NCBI GenBank assembly: GCA_963931605.1
Contig: OZ007031.1
Span: 1,488,001-1,552,000, forward strand
DNA from: CALUOB01 sp944322305
GTDB taxonomy: Bacteria > Actinomycetota > Coriobacteriia > Coriobacteriales > Coriobacteriaceae
Length of the DNA: 64,000 nt
Direction of reading: 5' to 3'
Made by a program: the position numbers and the translations under genes. Below, one piece after another: positions 42,357 to 51,448 of the stretch. Every line of letters begins with the position of its first letter. Positions within the stretch are counted from its first letter, which is position 1. The notes beneath the pieces were generated by a model. That model made no database searches. It was not told where the DNA came from and was given only the letters and a program-made list of their open reading frames with translations.

Positions 42357-43799
42357 CTACTTCTCGCCCAGCAGGGTCTCCTTGATGGACGCCGCGGCCT
42401 TCTTGCCGGCGCCCATGGCCAGGATCACCGTGGCGGCGCCGGTTACGATGTCGCCGCCGGCCCACACGCGCGGGTTGCTCGTGCGGCCGTTCTCGTCGGT
42501 GTCGATGTAGCCCCACTTGTTGGGCTCCACGCCGCACGCCAGCTCGACGAAGGGGTTGGCCTTGGTGCCGATGGCGGTGATCGCCACGTCGCAGGGGATC
42601 TCGATCTCGGCCCCCTCGATAGGCACCGGACGGCGGCGGCCCGAGTCGTCGGGCTCGCCAAGCTCGCACTGCTGCAGGCGGATGGCACTCACGAAGCCGT
42701 CCTCACCCGCGGTGAACGCGATGGGCGCCACGAGCTCCAAGAACTCGACGCCCTCCTCCTTGGCGTGGTGGATCTCGGCGCGGCGCGCGGGCATCTCGGC
42801 CTCGGTGCGGCGGTACGCCAAGGTGACCTTCTCGGCCCCCAGGCGCAGCGCGGTGCGCGCGGCGTCCATGGCAACGTTGCCGCCGCCGAAGACCACCACG
42901 TTCTTGCCGTGGCGCACCGGCGTGTCATAGGCGGGGAACTTGTAGGCGTGCATGAGGTTAGAGCGCGTAAGGTACTCGTTGGCGGTGTACACGCCGGGGA
43001 GGTTCTCGCCCGGCACGTTGAGAAACCGCGGCAGGCCCGCGCCCACCGCCAGGTACAGGGCGTCGTAGCCCAGCTCGTCGAAGAACTCGTCGGCCGAGTA
43101 CAGGCGGCCGGCCACGGCGTTGTACTCAAAGTGCACGCCGAGCTGCTCCAGGCCCTCGATCTCGCGCTTGACGATGGTCTTGGGCAGGCGGAACTCCGGG
43201 ATGCCGTAGGTCAGCACGCCGCCGCCGGTGAAGAACGCCTCGTACACGGTGACGTCGAAGCCCTCGCGCGCCAGCTCGCCGGCGCAGGCGATACCGCTGG
43301 GGCCCGAACCGATAACCGCGACCTTCTTGCCGTTCTTGGGCTTGCACACCGGGGCCTTGCCCACCTCGGGCGCCATGTCGCCCACGAAGCGCTCCAGCTG
43401 GCCGATGGCCACCGGCTCGCCCTTGCGGCCGAGCACGCACTTGCCCTCGCACTGACTCTCCTGCGGGCACACGCGGCCGCACACGGAGGGCAGGAGGTTG
43501 TCGCCCTTCACGGTCTCGAGCGCGCCGGCCCAGTCCTCGGCGCGGATCTGCTCCAGGAACTGCGGGATGTGCACGCCCACCGGGCAGCCCTCCATGCACA
43601 GGGGCTTCTTGCAGTCCAGGCAGCGGTTGGCCTCGGCAACGGCGTCGGCGACGGTGTAGCCGGTGTCGACGGGGCGGAAGTCACGCGCGCGCTCGGCGGC
43701 GGGCTCCTCGTTGGCCGGCGTGCGCGGCGCGCCGATGTTGGGGCGGTACTTGGGCGCGGCGCTCGCAGCGGCCGCGGAACCGGTTACTTCCTGTGGCAT
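42357..43799 (-). CDS. nfnB: NfnB: large subunit of NADH-dependent reduced ferredoxin:NADP+ oxidoreductase
   Basis: 480 residues of the glutamate-synthase-small-chain type. N-terminal Fe-S cysteines (RCLDCKKPLCMEGCPVGVHI, CGRVCPQESQCEGKC), FAD site VAVIGSGPSGIACAGELARE, NADPH site VVFGGGNVAMDAARTALRLG and a closing WAGGDIVTGAATVILAMGAG. Paired with the gene upstream it forms Nfn, which bifurcates electrons between ferredoxin, NADH and NADPH. Overlaps nfnA by 16 nt. A GltB-linked role is less likely because no gltB is near. Confidence 0.88.
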   Translation of the reverse strand: MPQEVTGSAAAASAAPKYRPNIGAPRTPANEEPAAERARDFRPVDTGYTVADAVAEANRCLDCKKPLCMEGCPVGVHIPQFLEQIRAEDWAGALETVKGDNLLPSVCGRVCPQESQCEGKCVLGRKGEPVAIGQLERFVGDMAPEVGKAPVCKPKNGKKVAVIGSGPSGIACAGELAREGFDVTVYEAFFTGGGVLTYGIPEFRLPKTIVKREIEGLEQLGVHFEYNAVAGRLYSADEFFDELGYDALYLAVGAGLPRFLNVPGENLPGVYTANEYLTRSNLMHAYKFPAYDTPVRHGKNVVVFGGGNVAMDAARTALRLGAEKVTLAYRRTEAEMPARRAEIHHAKEEGVEFLELVAPIAFTAGEDGFVSAIRLQQCELGEPDDSGRRRPVPIEGAEIEIPCDVAITAIGTKANPFVELACGVEPNKWGYIDTDENGRTSNPRVWAGGDIVTGAATVILAMGAGKKAAASIKETLLGEK

Positions 43800-44629
43800 G
43801 GGCAGTCCTCCTCTTCGTGCAGGTGCGCCATGGCCTCGGCCTCCTGCGTGCGGTACGTGGCCTGGCGGGCGGCGAGGTCGTTCCAGTCGACCTGGGTGGC
43901 GTCGAAGTCCGGCCCGTCAACGCAAGCGAACTTGGTCTGGCCGCCTACCTCGACGCGGCAGCAGCCGCACATGCCGGTGCCGTCCACCATGATGGGGTTC
44001 AGGCTGGCGGTGATCGGCACGTTGTGCTTCTCGCAGGTGAGGGCCGAGAACTTCATCATGGGCACGGGGCCCACGGCAAAGGCGCGGTCGATCTCGCCGG
44101 CGGCGCACAGGCGCTCGAGCGGCAGGGTCACCACGCCCTTCTCGCCCTCGGAGCCGTCGTCGGTGGTGATGTAGAGACCCTTGAGCGGCAGCTCGCAGAA
44201 CTGCTCGGTGAGGATGAGCAGGTCGGCGGTGCGGGCGCCCATGATGACCGAGACCTCGGCGCCGCGGCGGCACAGCTCGCGCGCCACCGGGTAGGCGATG
44301 GCCAGGCCCACGCCGCCGCCGATGACGACCCAGCGGCCGGGGCCCATCTCGGTGGGCTGGCCCAGCGGGCCGGTGACGTCCTTGAGGTAGTCGCCCTCGT
44401 TCATCTGGGAGAGCAGCGTGGTGGTCTTGCCGATCACCATGAAGATGAACTCGATCCAACCCTCTTCGCGGTTCCAGTCGGCGAAGGTAAAGGGCACGCG
44501 CTCGCCGGTTTCGTCCGCGCGCACCATGAGGAACTGGCCTGCCTGCGCTTTCTTGGCCATCTGCGGGGCATGGATTCGGAACTTGAAGACCTTTTCCGAA
44601 TACTGCTCCTTATGGAGGATTTGGTACAT
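43784..44629 (-). CDS. nfnA: NfnA: small subunit, ferredoxin-NADP reductase-like
   Basis: 281 residues. A ferredoxin-reductase-type flavin domain (RVPFTFADWNREEGWIEFIF), the NAD site VVIGGGVGLAIAYPVAREL, a [2Fe-2S] cluster signature near the end (GTGMCGCCRVEV... FACVDGPDF) and a Cys-containing C-terminus. This is the sulfide dehydrogenase/dihydroorotate-dehydrogenase-electron-transfer fold. AGAGGGG precedes ATG at 44629. Confidence 0.9.
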   Translation of the reverse strand: MYQILHKEQYSEKVFKFRIHAPQMAKKAQAGQFLMVRADETGERVPFTFADWNREEGWIEFIFMVIGKTTTLLSQMNEGDYLKDVTGPLGQPTEMGPGRWVVIGGGVGLAIAYPVARELCRRGAEVSVIMGARTADLLILTEQFCELPLKGLYITTDDGSEGEKGVVTLPLERLCAAGEIDRAFAVGPVPMMKFSALTCEKHNVPITASLNPIMVDGTGMCGCCRVEVGGQTKFACVDGPDFDATQVDWNDLAARQATYRTQEAEAMAHLHEEEDCPCHRK

Positions 44630-44681
44630 AGAACCCCTCTCGCTACGTGCCGCATGACACGGTTCGGGCACAACTCTTTTA

Positions 44682-44972
44682 CTATACCCCCTGCGTCGGG
44701 GACGCGGGAGCGAGGCAGCGGTTTTTGGGGCGGGGCCGGCGCGGGCGGTCGATCTCGCGGGCGTAAGCGCGCGCGAACTCCGTCCAGCCCTCGTAGCCCA
44801 GCTGCTTGGCAAAGCGCACGAGCGTGGCCTTGGAGGTGAACGCCTCGCGTGCGATGTCAGCCATGGTGAGACCTTCGAACCGGCCGGCCTGCTCTATCAG
44901 GAATGTGCCGATAGTACGGCGGGAGTCATCGCGCGCGTACGCAAGCTTCTCAATGCGCTGGGAGATAAGCAT
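44682..44972 (-). CDS. RpiR-type HTH protein lacking the SIS domain
   Basis: 96 residues. AKDD-type N-terminal HTH_6: TIGTFLIEQAGRFEGLTMAD, then IAREAFTSKATLVRFAKQLG, then YEGWTEFARAYAREI. RpiR regulators normally continue with a 150-residue sugar-phosphate-binding SIS domain; here the protein stops after a Pro/Arg tail. AAAGGAGG precedes ATG. It reads into nfnAB (52 bp gap) and may be part of that transcript. Truncation or a genuine stand-alone repressor are both possible. Confidence 0.7.
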   Translation of the reverse strand: MLISQRIEKLAYARDDSRRTIGTFLIEQAGRFEGLTMADIAREAFTSKATLVRFAKQLGYEGWTEFARAYAREIDRPRRPRPKNRCLAPASPTQGV

Positions 44973-45033
44973 GAAAGGCCTCCTTTGCGGGGGTGCGGCC
45001 CCATTGTACGCGCCGGCTGTGCGACCTACGGGC

Positions 45034-45159
45034 AAAATGGATGTTGTTTGAGCGGGGTGCGCCGAGTACAGCGGGCCTTTGTCGGCGTAAAACCGCAGCT
45101 CAGAGGTCTGGCCGTTTGCCCGTATACTTTGCTGGGGGCCGCAAAACAACATCCATTTT
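45034..45159. repeat. MITE-like element, copy 2 (126 bp)
   Basis: Inverted termini AAAATGGATGTTGTTT (45034-45049) and AAACAACATCCATTTT (45144-45159) match exactly and match copy 1 at 15924-16048. The interior shares only short stretches such as GCC/TGAGTA near the left end. Confidence 0.7.
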
Positions 45160-45368
45160 TGCGCAGGTACCCTGAACGCGATTCTGAGGACCCCAAATGC
45201 AACGTCGAGAACCAAGGTAAAACGTTTTGTCAGATAGTGGGCGGCTTGGCCTGCCCCATCCCCTACGGGCTTACGCTGCGCGGGCCACGCTGCCAGCCGT
45301 TCCCCGCTTTGATCGCGTGCGCCGATCCGAAACCGTGGGCGCTCGCTTGGCCGCCGTCCCGACATCCA

Positions 45369-45570
45369 AGCGCGCGGTTGCCCGCTGTTTCTGCATCGAG
45401 GCCCGTTGGTCGCCGCTTTGTCATCCAAGCCTGCGGTTACACGTTGTTCCGACGTGTAAACGCAGGCTAGGAGCTCAAAGCGCAGGTAATTCTCGAAATG
45501 GAGTGCGTTACGTGCTGTTCTCGCGACCAACCACGCTGAGCGTGACAGGATCGCGACCAACTGAACGCCT
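45369..45570 (+). repeat. Dispersed 30-bp-unit repeat, region B (degenerate)
   Basis: Contains CGTTGGTCGCC, GGTTACACGTTGTTCC, GTTACGTGCTGTTCTCGCG followed by ACCAACC, and a head-like TTCTCGAAATGGAG. Same building blocks as regions A and C, fewer in number and less regular. Confidence 0.6.
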
Positions 45571-45790
45571 CCGCGACGAAGCAGCAAACGCCTTCGCAAC
45601 AAAACAGCGGTTAATGACGCGGTCGGACAGCACGGTCGGACGCAAGAGATAACCCTCCGCGCTCCACAGTGCCACGCGCCGAGGTCCCGCCGGGGTCGTT
45701 AAGCAAACGATAAGCGCTTGGATCGGCGGCGCGGCCGGCGATGCTGGTAAAATGCAGCTGTCTATGTTGCACGAGCGGAGGAACCGCCGC

Positions 45791-47509
45791 ATGAACGAAC
45801 CAGAGCCTCGCACCACCTTCCCTACAACGCCGGACGAGCCCGCACGCGCCGACCTCGCACCGAGCGCGGCCGAAGAACGCGCCACCCAAAAGGACACCGC
45901 TCCCGACGGCGTGCAACCCGCGCAGGACTCCTCGCCAGACCCCGCCGACGGCAACGACGCGCCACCCGACATCTCCGACGCCGCGCAAGACACCCAGCCC
46001 GACGGCGTGCAACCCGCGCAGGACTCCTCGCCAGACACCGCCGACGCCGCGCAGGACACCGAGGCCGCCGACAACAACGCGGCGACCGACGCCGCGCAGG
46101 GTTCCGCCCCTGCCGACACCGACACCGATCCCGACCCCGCCGACGACGCCATTGACGAAACCGCCGTCGACGCACTTCTCCACCAGGTAAAGGTGGCCGC
46201 CGGCGTCGAAGACGACGAGCCCGAAGAAGGCGACACGGCCTCCGGCGACACCGACGCCTCCGATGCAGGCGCAGGCAACGCCACCCCCGGCGTCACCGCG
46301 CCGGTCCCCGTGGCGCTCGGCCGCGTCACCAGCGTGGACACCGACGAGGTGCGCCGCGTGCTCGAGCAGAGCCGGGCCACCGCGTACGCCACCGAAACAC
46401 AGCGTCGCGAAACGCTGCTGCGCCAGCAAAGCGACGAGAAGCGCAACCGCACCATAGCCACCGCGCTGGCGCTGGTTTTGGTGCTCGCGCTGGCCGGCTT
46501 TGCCGCATACACCGCCTGGAGCGTAGTGAGCAACCAGCAGTCGCAAGCCGCCTGGGACGAGGCGCACGAGCCTGTTTCGACAACGCTTTCCGTTGCGATG
46601 CCGCAGCTAGACGGCGTAACGCAGGGCTCGCGCATCCCTGTGAGCGTGCGCGGCGCCGACCTGGACGGCAACGCGGTGGACGAAACGCGCTACATGAACT
46701 GGGACGGCACGGGTCTCGAGCTGGTGCAGGGCAGCTACAGCCTCTCGATCCCGGCGTCGCCCATCGGGTCCGACGGCACGCTGTTCCAGGTGCCCGGCGA
46801 CGTGCTCAGCGTCGAGGTGACGCGCGATCAGCCCGACCTCACCAGCGCGGGCACCCTGACGTTTGGCGAGATACCGGCGGCCGACGTAACGGACGAGCAG
46901 ATCAGCGCGGCCAAGCAGTACGCCGCGAGCGACGGCGCGGACACCACCGAGGCGGCGCTCGAGCTGGCGGCGCTTGCCGAGTCCAAGCGCGACGCCGCCG
47001 TGGCCCAGCAGCGCGCCGACCAAGAGGCGCAGGCAGCCGCCGAGCGCGCCCAGTACCTGGTAAGCTGCGACCTCTACGAGTTTGAGCTGCCGGAATACTG
47101 GCGCGGCAAGGTCACCGTGCGGCAGGACGGCACCACGGCCATCGTGTACCCCACCGGCTCGCCCAACCGCCTGTGCACCGTGTTCGTGCGGCCGGCGTCG
47201 GAATCCAGCGCGGGCGACGTCGGCAACAGCCTGATCTACCAGACGCCGCTGGCCAACGGCGGCATGCTCGTGGTGTGGGCGCCGCGGTGGGGTTACCTGG
47301 TTGCCGAGGCCGAGAAAAACGGCACGGCGGCCGAGAAGGGCTACGCCGCCGAGATGGCGCAAACGCTGGTGGATCTGCAAAGCGGCGGCACGCAGACCTA
47401 CGCCGCTGTGAAAGCCGACGTTGACGCGCACGGCAGCGACGTGGACAGCATCTTCGCGGTGGACGACTTCCTCAACGAAACGCTGGTGCCCTCGATCGAA
47501 CTCAAGTAG
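45791..47509 (+). CDS. Acidic single-span membrane protein, paralogue 2
   Basis: 572 residues with a good site (GGAGG). The cytoplasmic part is Asp/Ala/Pro-rich with an internal repeat (PDGVQPAQDSSPD at about 38 and 70). Span at 221-245 (TIATALALVLVLALAGFAAY). The outer part contains GSRIPVSVRGADLDGNAVDE, LVQGSYSLSIPASPIGSDGT and PAADVTDEQI as in the gene at 40722, then an extra C-terminal domain (CDLYEFELPEYWRGKVTVRQ) resembling lipoprotein-like or PsbP-like folds. Function unknown. Confidence 0.78.
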   Translation: MNEPEPRTTFPTTPDEPARADLAPSAAEERATQKDTAPDGVQPAQDSSPDPADGNDAPPDISDAAQDTQPDGVQPAQDSSPDTADAAQDTEAADNNAATDAAQGSAPADTDTDPDPADDAIDETAVDALLHQVKVAAGVEDDEPEEGDTASGDTDASDAGAGNATPGVTAPVPVALGRVTSVDTDEVRRVLEQSRATAYATETQRRETLLRQQSDEKRNRTIATALALVLVLALAGFAAYTAWSVVSNQQSQAAWDEAHEPVSTTLSVAMPQLDGVTQGSRIPVSVRGADLDGNAVDETRYMNWDGTGLELVQGSYSLSIPASPIGSDGTLFQVPGDVLSVEVTRDQPDLTSAGTLTFGEIPAADVTDEQISAAKQYAASDGADTTEAALELAALAESKRDAAVAQQRADQEAQAAAERAQYLVSCDLYEFELPEYWRGKVTVRQDGTTAIVYPTGSPNRLCTVFVRPASESSAGDVGNSLIYQTPLANGGMLVVWAPRWGYLVAEAEKNGTAAEKGYAAEMAQTLVDLQSGGTQTYAAVKADVDAHGSDVDSIFAVDDFLNETLVPSIELK

Positions 47510-47530
47510 CCCGAGCGACGAAGGGCGGCA

Positions 47531-47563
47531 TGCGCCAAATTAGGCCGTGCTTAATTTGGCGCA
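47531..47563. repeat. REP-like palindrome, copy 5
   Basis: TGCGCCAAATTAGG, centre CCGTG, CTTAATTTGGCGCA. First of a pair between convergent genes; its centre is the reverse complement of the other copies, so it lies in the opposite orientation. Confidence 0.82.
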
Positions 47564-47595
47564 TCTGCGGCTGGCGGATCCGGAAAGGCGACGCG

Positions 47596-47628
47596 TGCGC
47601 CAATCTAGGCACGGCCTAATTTGGCGCA
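47596..47628. repeat. REP-like palindrome, copy 6
   Basis: TGCGCCAATCTAGG, centre CACGG, CCTAATTTGGCGCA, 32 bp after copy 5 and oriented opposite to it. Confidence 0.82.
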
Positions 47629-47653
47629 TCGTCAACGCATGCTGCGCCGCACG

Positions 47654-49606
47654 CTACCAGGTCAGCGGCAGAACCACCACGTTCATCACCACCGTGACGG
47701 CAGCGATCCCCGCCACGAGGAACAACGCAGCCTGCCCAAGGAGCTTCAGGCTGCTGGCAGGCCACGGTAGCTGCGGAAACCTTTGGCGCAAGCGCCGCTT
47801 GTCGAGCAAGGCCACAAACAGCATCGTGAACAGCACCGCCAGGTACGCAAGGTACTCCATGACGAGGAACCACACGGGATAGCCTGCGTCTTGCTCGTTG
47901 GGATGCACGACCGCCTGCACGCAACCGACCACAAACAGCAGGTAAAACAGGACGAGCAGCACGTTCCACACGCGGCCGACCCATGTGGGCACCCGGGCGA
48001 GAAGCTCGTTGCCGCGCTCAGCCGCCGTTGCCCGCAACCGCTGCAGCGCGCCAGGCGAACGCAGGGTTTCTCGCCCAGACGCGGCAGCGCGTGGACCCGG
48101 CACAGAGGGTGTGCGGCGCGGTTCCGCCACAGGTTTTGGTTCTGTGACGACCTCCGGCGCCATCCCGGCACCCGACGCCCCGGCCGGCGCGTCCGCTCCC
48201 CGCCGCGATGACGCCCCCGTCTCATCAACACCGCGAGAACCACGCGGCCGAGCGCCGGGGGCACGCCCCTGCGCAAAAGCGTCCGCAGCGTCCGGCCCAC
48301 CTGCCGCCAACGCGTGGCACGCCTCCCCAAACGCCGCAGCCAGCGCACGGGCCGAAGGGTACCGGTTCGCCGGGTCAAACGCCGCCGCGCGCACGATCAC
48401 CTGTCGCAGGGGCTCGGGCACCGCCGGGTCCGTGTAGGCCAGCTCGCGGTCGGACGGCGCCGGCACCCGGCCGGTCAGACAGAACCACAGCACCAGCCCC
48501 AGCGCATACACGTCGGAGCGGATGTCGGTCTGGCCAAACCCGTACTGCTCGGGCGGCGCGTAGTCGGCTGTGCCAAAATGCACCGTGTCCGTGGATGCGC
48601 CGCTTCTGTACGACCGCGCGATGCCGAAGTCGATAAGCACCGGCACGCCGGCAGGCGTCACCACCACGTTCTCGGGCTTGATGTCGCGATGGATCAACGG
48701 CGTCGGCAGACCCTCGTGCAGCTCCGACACCGCGTCGCAGAGCTGCGGGAACACGCGGAGCGTAAGGGCCAGGCGCGGCGGTGCGGCATCGTCTGCAGAA
48801 AGCCGCGCGCCGCCGCCTTGGGCGAGAAGCGCCTGCGCCAGCGCGGCAGCCTCGCCCGCATCGGAGCCGTGCGCCGTGCCGGCCTCGTGTTTGCTGACGC
48901 CCACACCCGCGCTGCCGGCGCCGGCTGCCGACGCGCCGACGCCCTTCTCGTCCGAACCGCTATCGCAGCAACGCACCAGCTCAGCCAGGGTAACACCGCG
49001 TACGTACTCCATCAGCACCACAAAGGCGTCGCCCTCGCGGCGCGCAACCTCCACGCGCGGCACGTGCTGAAAACGCCGACCCTCCTGCTGGGCCCGCAGC
49101 AGCACGCCGTACGCCGACCCCAAACCCGACGCCGCCACAAAGCGCTTGCGCACCAACGTGCCCAATGCCGCTCCGTTGGCGCCGGTGTAGCGCACGAGCT
49201 CGGTGGTCTCGTGCGGCGAAGCCTTGAAAAGCTTGACCACGTGCAGGTTCTCGTCGCGGCGAAGCGCTGCCAGAAAGCCGTCCAGCTCGGAGGAAAGCTC
49301 AGCGGAGGCTGCCTTCTCAGATGCGGTGCCTTGCACCGCGGAGGCAGCCTGCGTCGGCGGGACGATCCGCGCCGCGGGGACAGCATGCTCCAACTGAGCC
49401 GCCGTGGGAACCGCCTCTCCAGCGGCGGCCGCCGTTGCAGGACTACCGCTCGCCGCGCGGCCGTCCTTCTCCGCCGCCGCGCTCTTCTCGCCCGCCGAAC
49501 CAACGGGCGCCCCGCCTGCGTTCGACGCAGAAAAGTCAACCGCCCCGCGCACGTGCGGCGAAGCGGCTGACTCGTCCTGCGATTGGTTGTCGGCCCGTAT
49601 GCTCAT
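47654..49606 (-). CDS. Membrane-anchored Ser/Thr protein kinase
   Basis: 650 residues. A non-conserved Ala-rich N-terminus (to about 105), then a kinase domain with LVRKRFVAASGLGSAY in the place of the VAIK strand, VLMEYVRGVTLAELV, HRDIKPENVVVTPAG (catalytic D308), LIDFGIARSYR and FGTADYAPPEQYGFGQTDIR. A large Ala/Gly insert splits the lobes. Near the C-terminus are three or four membrane spans (NVLLVLFYLLFVVGCVQAVV and later), with no PASTA repeats. It follows an HTH gene by 100 bp. Confidence 0.85.
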   Translation of the reverse strand: MSIRADNQSQDESAASPHVRGAVDFSASNAGGAPVGSAGEKSAAAEKDGRAASGSPATAAAAGEAVPTAAQLEHAVPAARIVPPTQAASAVQGTASEKAASAELSSELDGFLAALRRDENLHVVKLFKASPHETTELVRYTGANGAALGTLVRKRFVAASGLGSAYGVLLRAQQEGRRFQHVPRVEVARREGDAFVVLMEYVRGVTLAELVRCCDSGSDEKGVGASAAGAGSAGVGVSKHEAGTAHGSDAGEAAALAQALLAQGGGARLSADDAAPPRLALTLRVFPQLCDAVSELHEGLPTPLIHRDIKPENVVVTPAGVPVLIDFGIARSYRSGASTDTVHFGTADYAPPEQYGFGQTDIRSDVYALGLVLWFCLTGRVPAPSDRELAYTDPAVPEPLRQVIVRAAAFDPANRYPSARALAAAFGEACHALAAGGPDAADAFAQGRAPGARPRGSRGVDETGASSRRGADAPAGASGAGMAPEVVTEPKPVAEPRRTPSVPGPRAAASGRETLRSPGALQRLRATAAERGNELLARVPTWVGRVWNVLLVLFYLLFVVGCVQAVVHPNEQDAGYPVWFLVMEYLAYLAVLFTMLFVALLDKRRLRQRFPQLPWPASSLKLLGQAALFLVAGIAAVTVVMNVVVLPLTW

Positions 49607-49706
49607 GGTGCCTATCGTAGCAGATGCGCCGCGGCTTCACGCGGGCCCCGGGACGCTGCGCCCGCCTTGCGGTGCAGCTGCGGCGAGCCCCCAGCCAAGC
49701 GACGCG

Positions 49707-50168
49707 CTAGCAAATGGTGTCTTCGCCCAAGCGGTAAAGCTCCTCGTTCACGCTGCGCAGCGAGCTGCCCTTGTCGATGCAAAAGATGATGATGGCGTCG
49801 CGCCGGTCCTTGCAGTACAGCTGGTTGGCGCCGGCGGCTTGCAAGAGGCGGTTGGTCTCGCGCAACGTGCAGCCCAGCGCGAAAGCCAGCTGCAGCACCT
49901 TGTTGCGGCTGGCGTGGCGCTGACCGGTGAAGATCTGGTAGCCGAAGGTTTCGTTGAGGTTGGCCTCGCGCACCACATGCACGCGGGCCAGGCCCTTTTC
50001 CTCCAGCAGCTGGTTGAGGTAGGCCGAAAGCGTGCGCGCGTGGTCCGGCAGGTCGGCCTCGTCGAGAAACGCCTCCGGGCTCGGCGCGGCGAGCAGCTCG
50101 TCCAGCAGCTCTTCGGTAAGGCGCTCCTGGCTGGCGGGGGCGTTGTTGTCGTTGAGCGCGTTGCTCAT
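49707..50168 (-). CDS. HTH-like partner protein of the kinase
   Basis: 153 residues from ATG at 50168 (AAAGGAA upstream). The middle resembles an XRE-type helix-turn-helix: FGYQIFTGQRHASRNKVLQL, then AFALGCTLRETNRLLQAAGA. It ends DAIIIFCIDKGSSLRSVNEE with a tail LYRLGEDTIC. The protein precedes a Ser/Thr kinase gene on the same strand, so it is a likely substrate or output of the kinase. It may be cytoplasmic and not a DNA binder. Confidence 0.7.
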   Translation of the reverse strand: MSNALNDNNAPASQERLTEELLDELLAAPSPEAFLDEADLPDHARTLSAYLNQLLEEKGLARVHVVREANLNETFGYQIFTGQRHASRNKVLQLAFALGCTLRETNRLLQAAGANQLYCKDRRDAIIIFCIDKGSSLRSVNEELYRLGEDTIC

Positions 50169-50245
50169 CGCGGTTCCTTTCGTGATGCGAAGCGCCCGCC
50201 ATGAAACACCGCGAGCGCATCGGGCACCGTTTCCGTAAGCGCTAG

Positions 50246-50995
50246 CTAGGCCAAAACCCAAGTTGCCGCCGGATCGTCGCTCAGCGCGTTACCAAAATAC
50301 AGCACACCGGCAATATCGCCCTCAAAATACACGTTGCCGCTAACCGAGCCGCCTGCTGCAAGATCGCCATAGCCAAGCGCGCCCGTCTCGCTTCCGTCCG
50401 ACGTTCCGTAGTACGTGTTGTCCCGGCGCGCGCCGCTGACATCCTCGCCCTTCCAATCGTACTCGTTAAAGCTCACCGACTCGCTGCCGCCATTGGTATA
50501 CGTCACGTGCACGCACGTGACAGCCGTGCCGTCAAAGTTGGTCAAGCCGGTCGCCACCGAATCAACCGAAACGGTAAGACCGTTGTCCAGCGTGGCGGCC
50601 GTACCCACAGAAAGGTTGGTAGCGTTCGCATCGCTCGCTTGGTCGGCAGCCTGATCATCAGAAGCTTGGTCGGCATGGTCGGATTCGCTGGTTGAGGTCA
50701 CCGCCGGGCCGCTCGTCGCATCGTCGATCGCAGCGGAATACATGCTCTGCGTGGCAAGTACCATCACGATGGCGACAACGTTAAGGGCCAGCGCGATAAA
50801 CGCCAGCGGCTTATTGCGCTTCTTACCGCGCAGCACGCCTACCAGCCCGACGACCGCCACAACCACGCCAACGAGCGCCAAGATAAACGAACCGTTGTTG
50901 ACGATCGGCATGAACGACGTAAGCACCGCGATCGCGCCGAGCACCGTGCCGACGATCGCAGCTACCGAAAGCGGCTTTTGCTCTGAGTAACCCAT
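50246..50995 (-). CDS. Membrane protein with an extracytoplasmic DUF4352-like domain
   Basis: 249 residues. Three N-terminal spans (SVAAIVGTVLGAIAVLTSFM; FILALVGVVVAVVGLVGVLR; LAFIALALNVVAIVMVLATQ), a short Asp/Ser linker, and an Ig-like domain (LSVGTAATLDNGLTVSVDSV, then CVHVTYTNGGSESVSFNEYD, then GNVYFEGD) of the DUF4352 kind. GAGAGGAT precedes ATG at 50995. Probably a cell-surface protein; function unknown. Confidence 0.7.
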   Translation of the reverse strand: MGYSEQKPLSVAAIVGTVLGAIAVLTSFMPIVNNGSFILALVGVVVAVVGLVGVLRGKKRNKPLAFIALALNVVAIVMVLATQSMYSAAIDDATSGPAVTSTSESDHADQASDDQAADQASDANATNLSVGTAATLDNGLTVSVDSVATGLTNFDGTAVTCVHVTYTNGGSESVSFNEYDWKGEDVSGARRDNTYYGTSDGSETGALGYGDLAAGGSVSGNVYFEGDIAGVLYFGNALSDDPAATWVLA

Positions 50996-51250
50996 ACATA
51001 TCCTCTCGACGTTTTGTAGGTACGTTGCACCCAGTATCGGCATTTAGGAGATGGATTTCATTAGCTCGCAGCTAATTGAGCCCTTGGCAACCCTTAAGAA
51101 TGCTACACAACAAGCAACGTCTCCCAAGTAGGTGCGGGTATCGAAGTGAATTCGAAACGACCCCCGCAGCGGCTTACTATGCTCCGAGCAGAATTATTCC
51201 TACCGAAATTCGTACCACCCCAAGCAGCAACCAAATTCGCAAGACGAAGA

Positions 51251-51448
51251 TGCGGCCGTCCGCGAGAACGACATGCAAGCGCCGGTTGGTCGCGAAGGCC
51301 GCAGCTAAGCCTTCGGTTGGACGCCCTTATCGCAGGTAGCTTGCATTTGGTCGCGCAGACCGCATGCAACTCCTGGATTTCCGGAAGTTAGGCACCGCCG
51401 AAGCGACCAACCGCTCCGGCAATGTCGGAAACGCGACCAACCAAGGCC
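51251..51448 (-). repeat. Dispersed 30-bp-unit repeat, region C1
   Basis: Read on the minus strand: GGTTGGTCGCGTTTCCGACA, then GGTTGGTCGCTTCGGCGG, a head CGGAAATCCAGGA, then four exact 30-bp periods starting at 51370, 51340, 51310 and 51280. The units have the form GCTTANNTGCGNNNTTCGCG plus ACCAACCGNN. Reverse orientation relative to C2. Confidence 0.75.

Larger units (their letters stand above)
44973..45790. other. 818-bp gene-free region with a MITE-like element and repeats
   Basis: 45034-45159 is the second MITE-like element; 45369-45570 contains repeat block B of the 30-bp-unit family. The rest shows no gene. Confidence 0.65.

Noticed and set aside
42357..44629. Glutamate synthase small subunit or dihydroorotate dehydrogenase electron-transfer subunit as separate genes
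   Set aside because: The overlapping pair with [2Fe-2S] and [4Fe-4S] motifs and the absence of gltB or pyrD fits NfnAB better.
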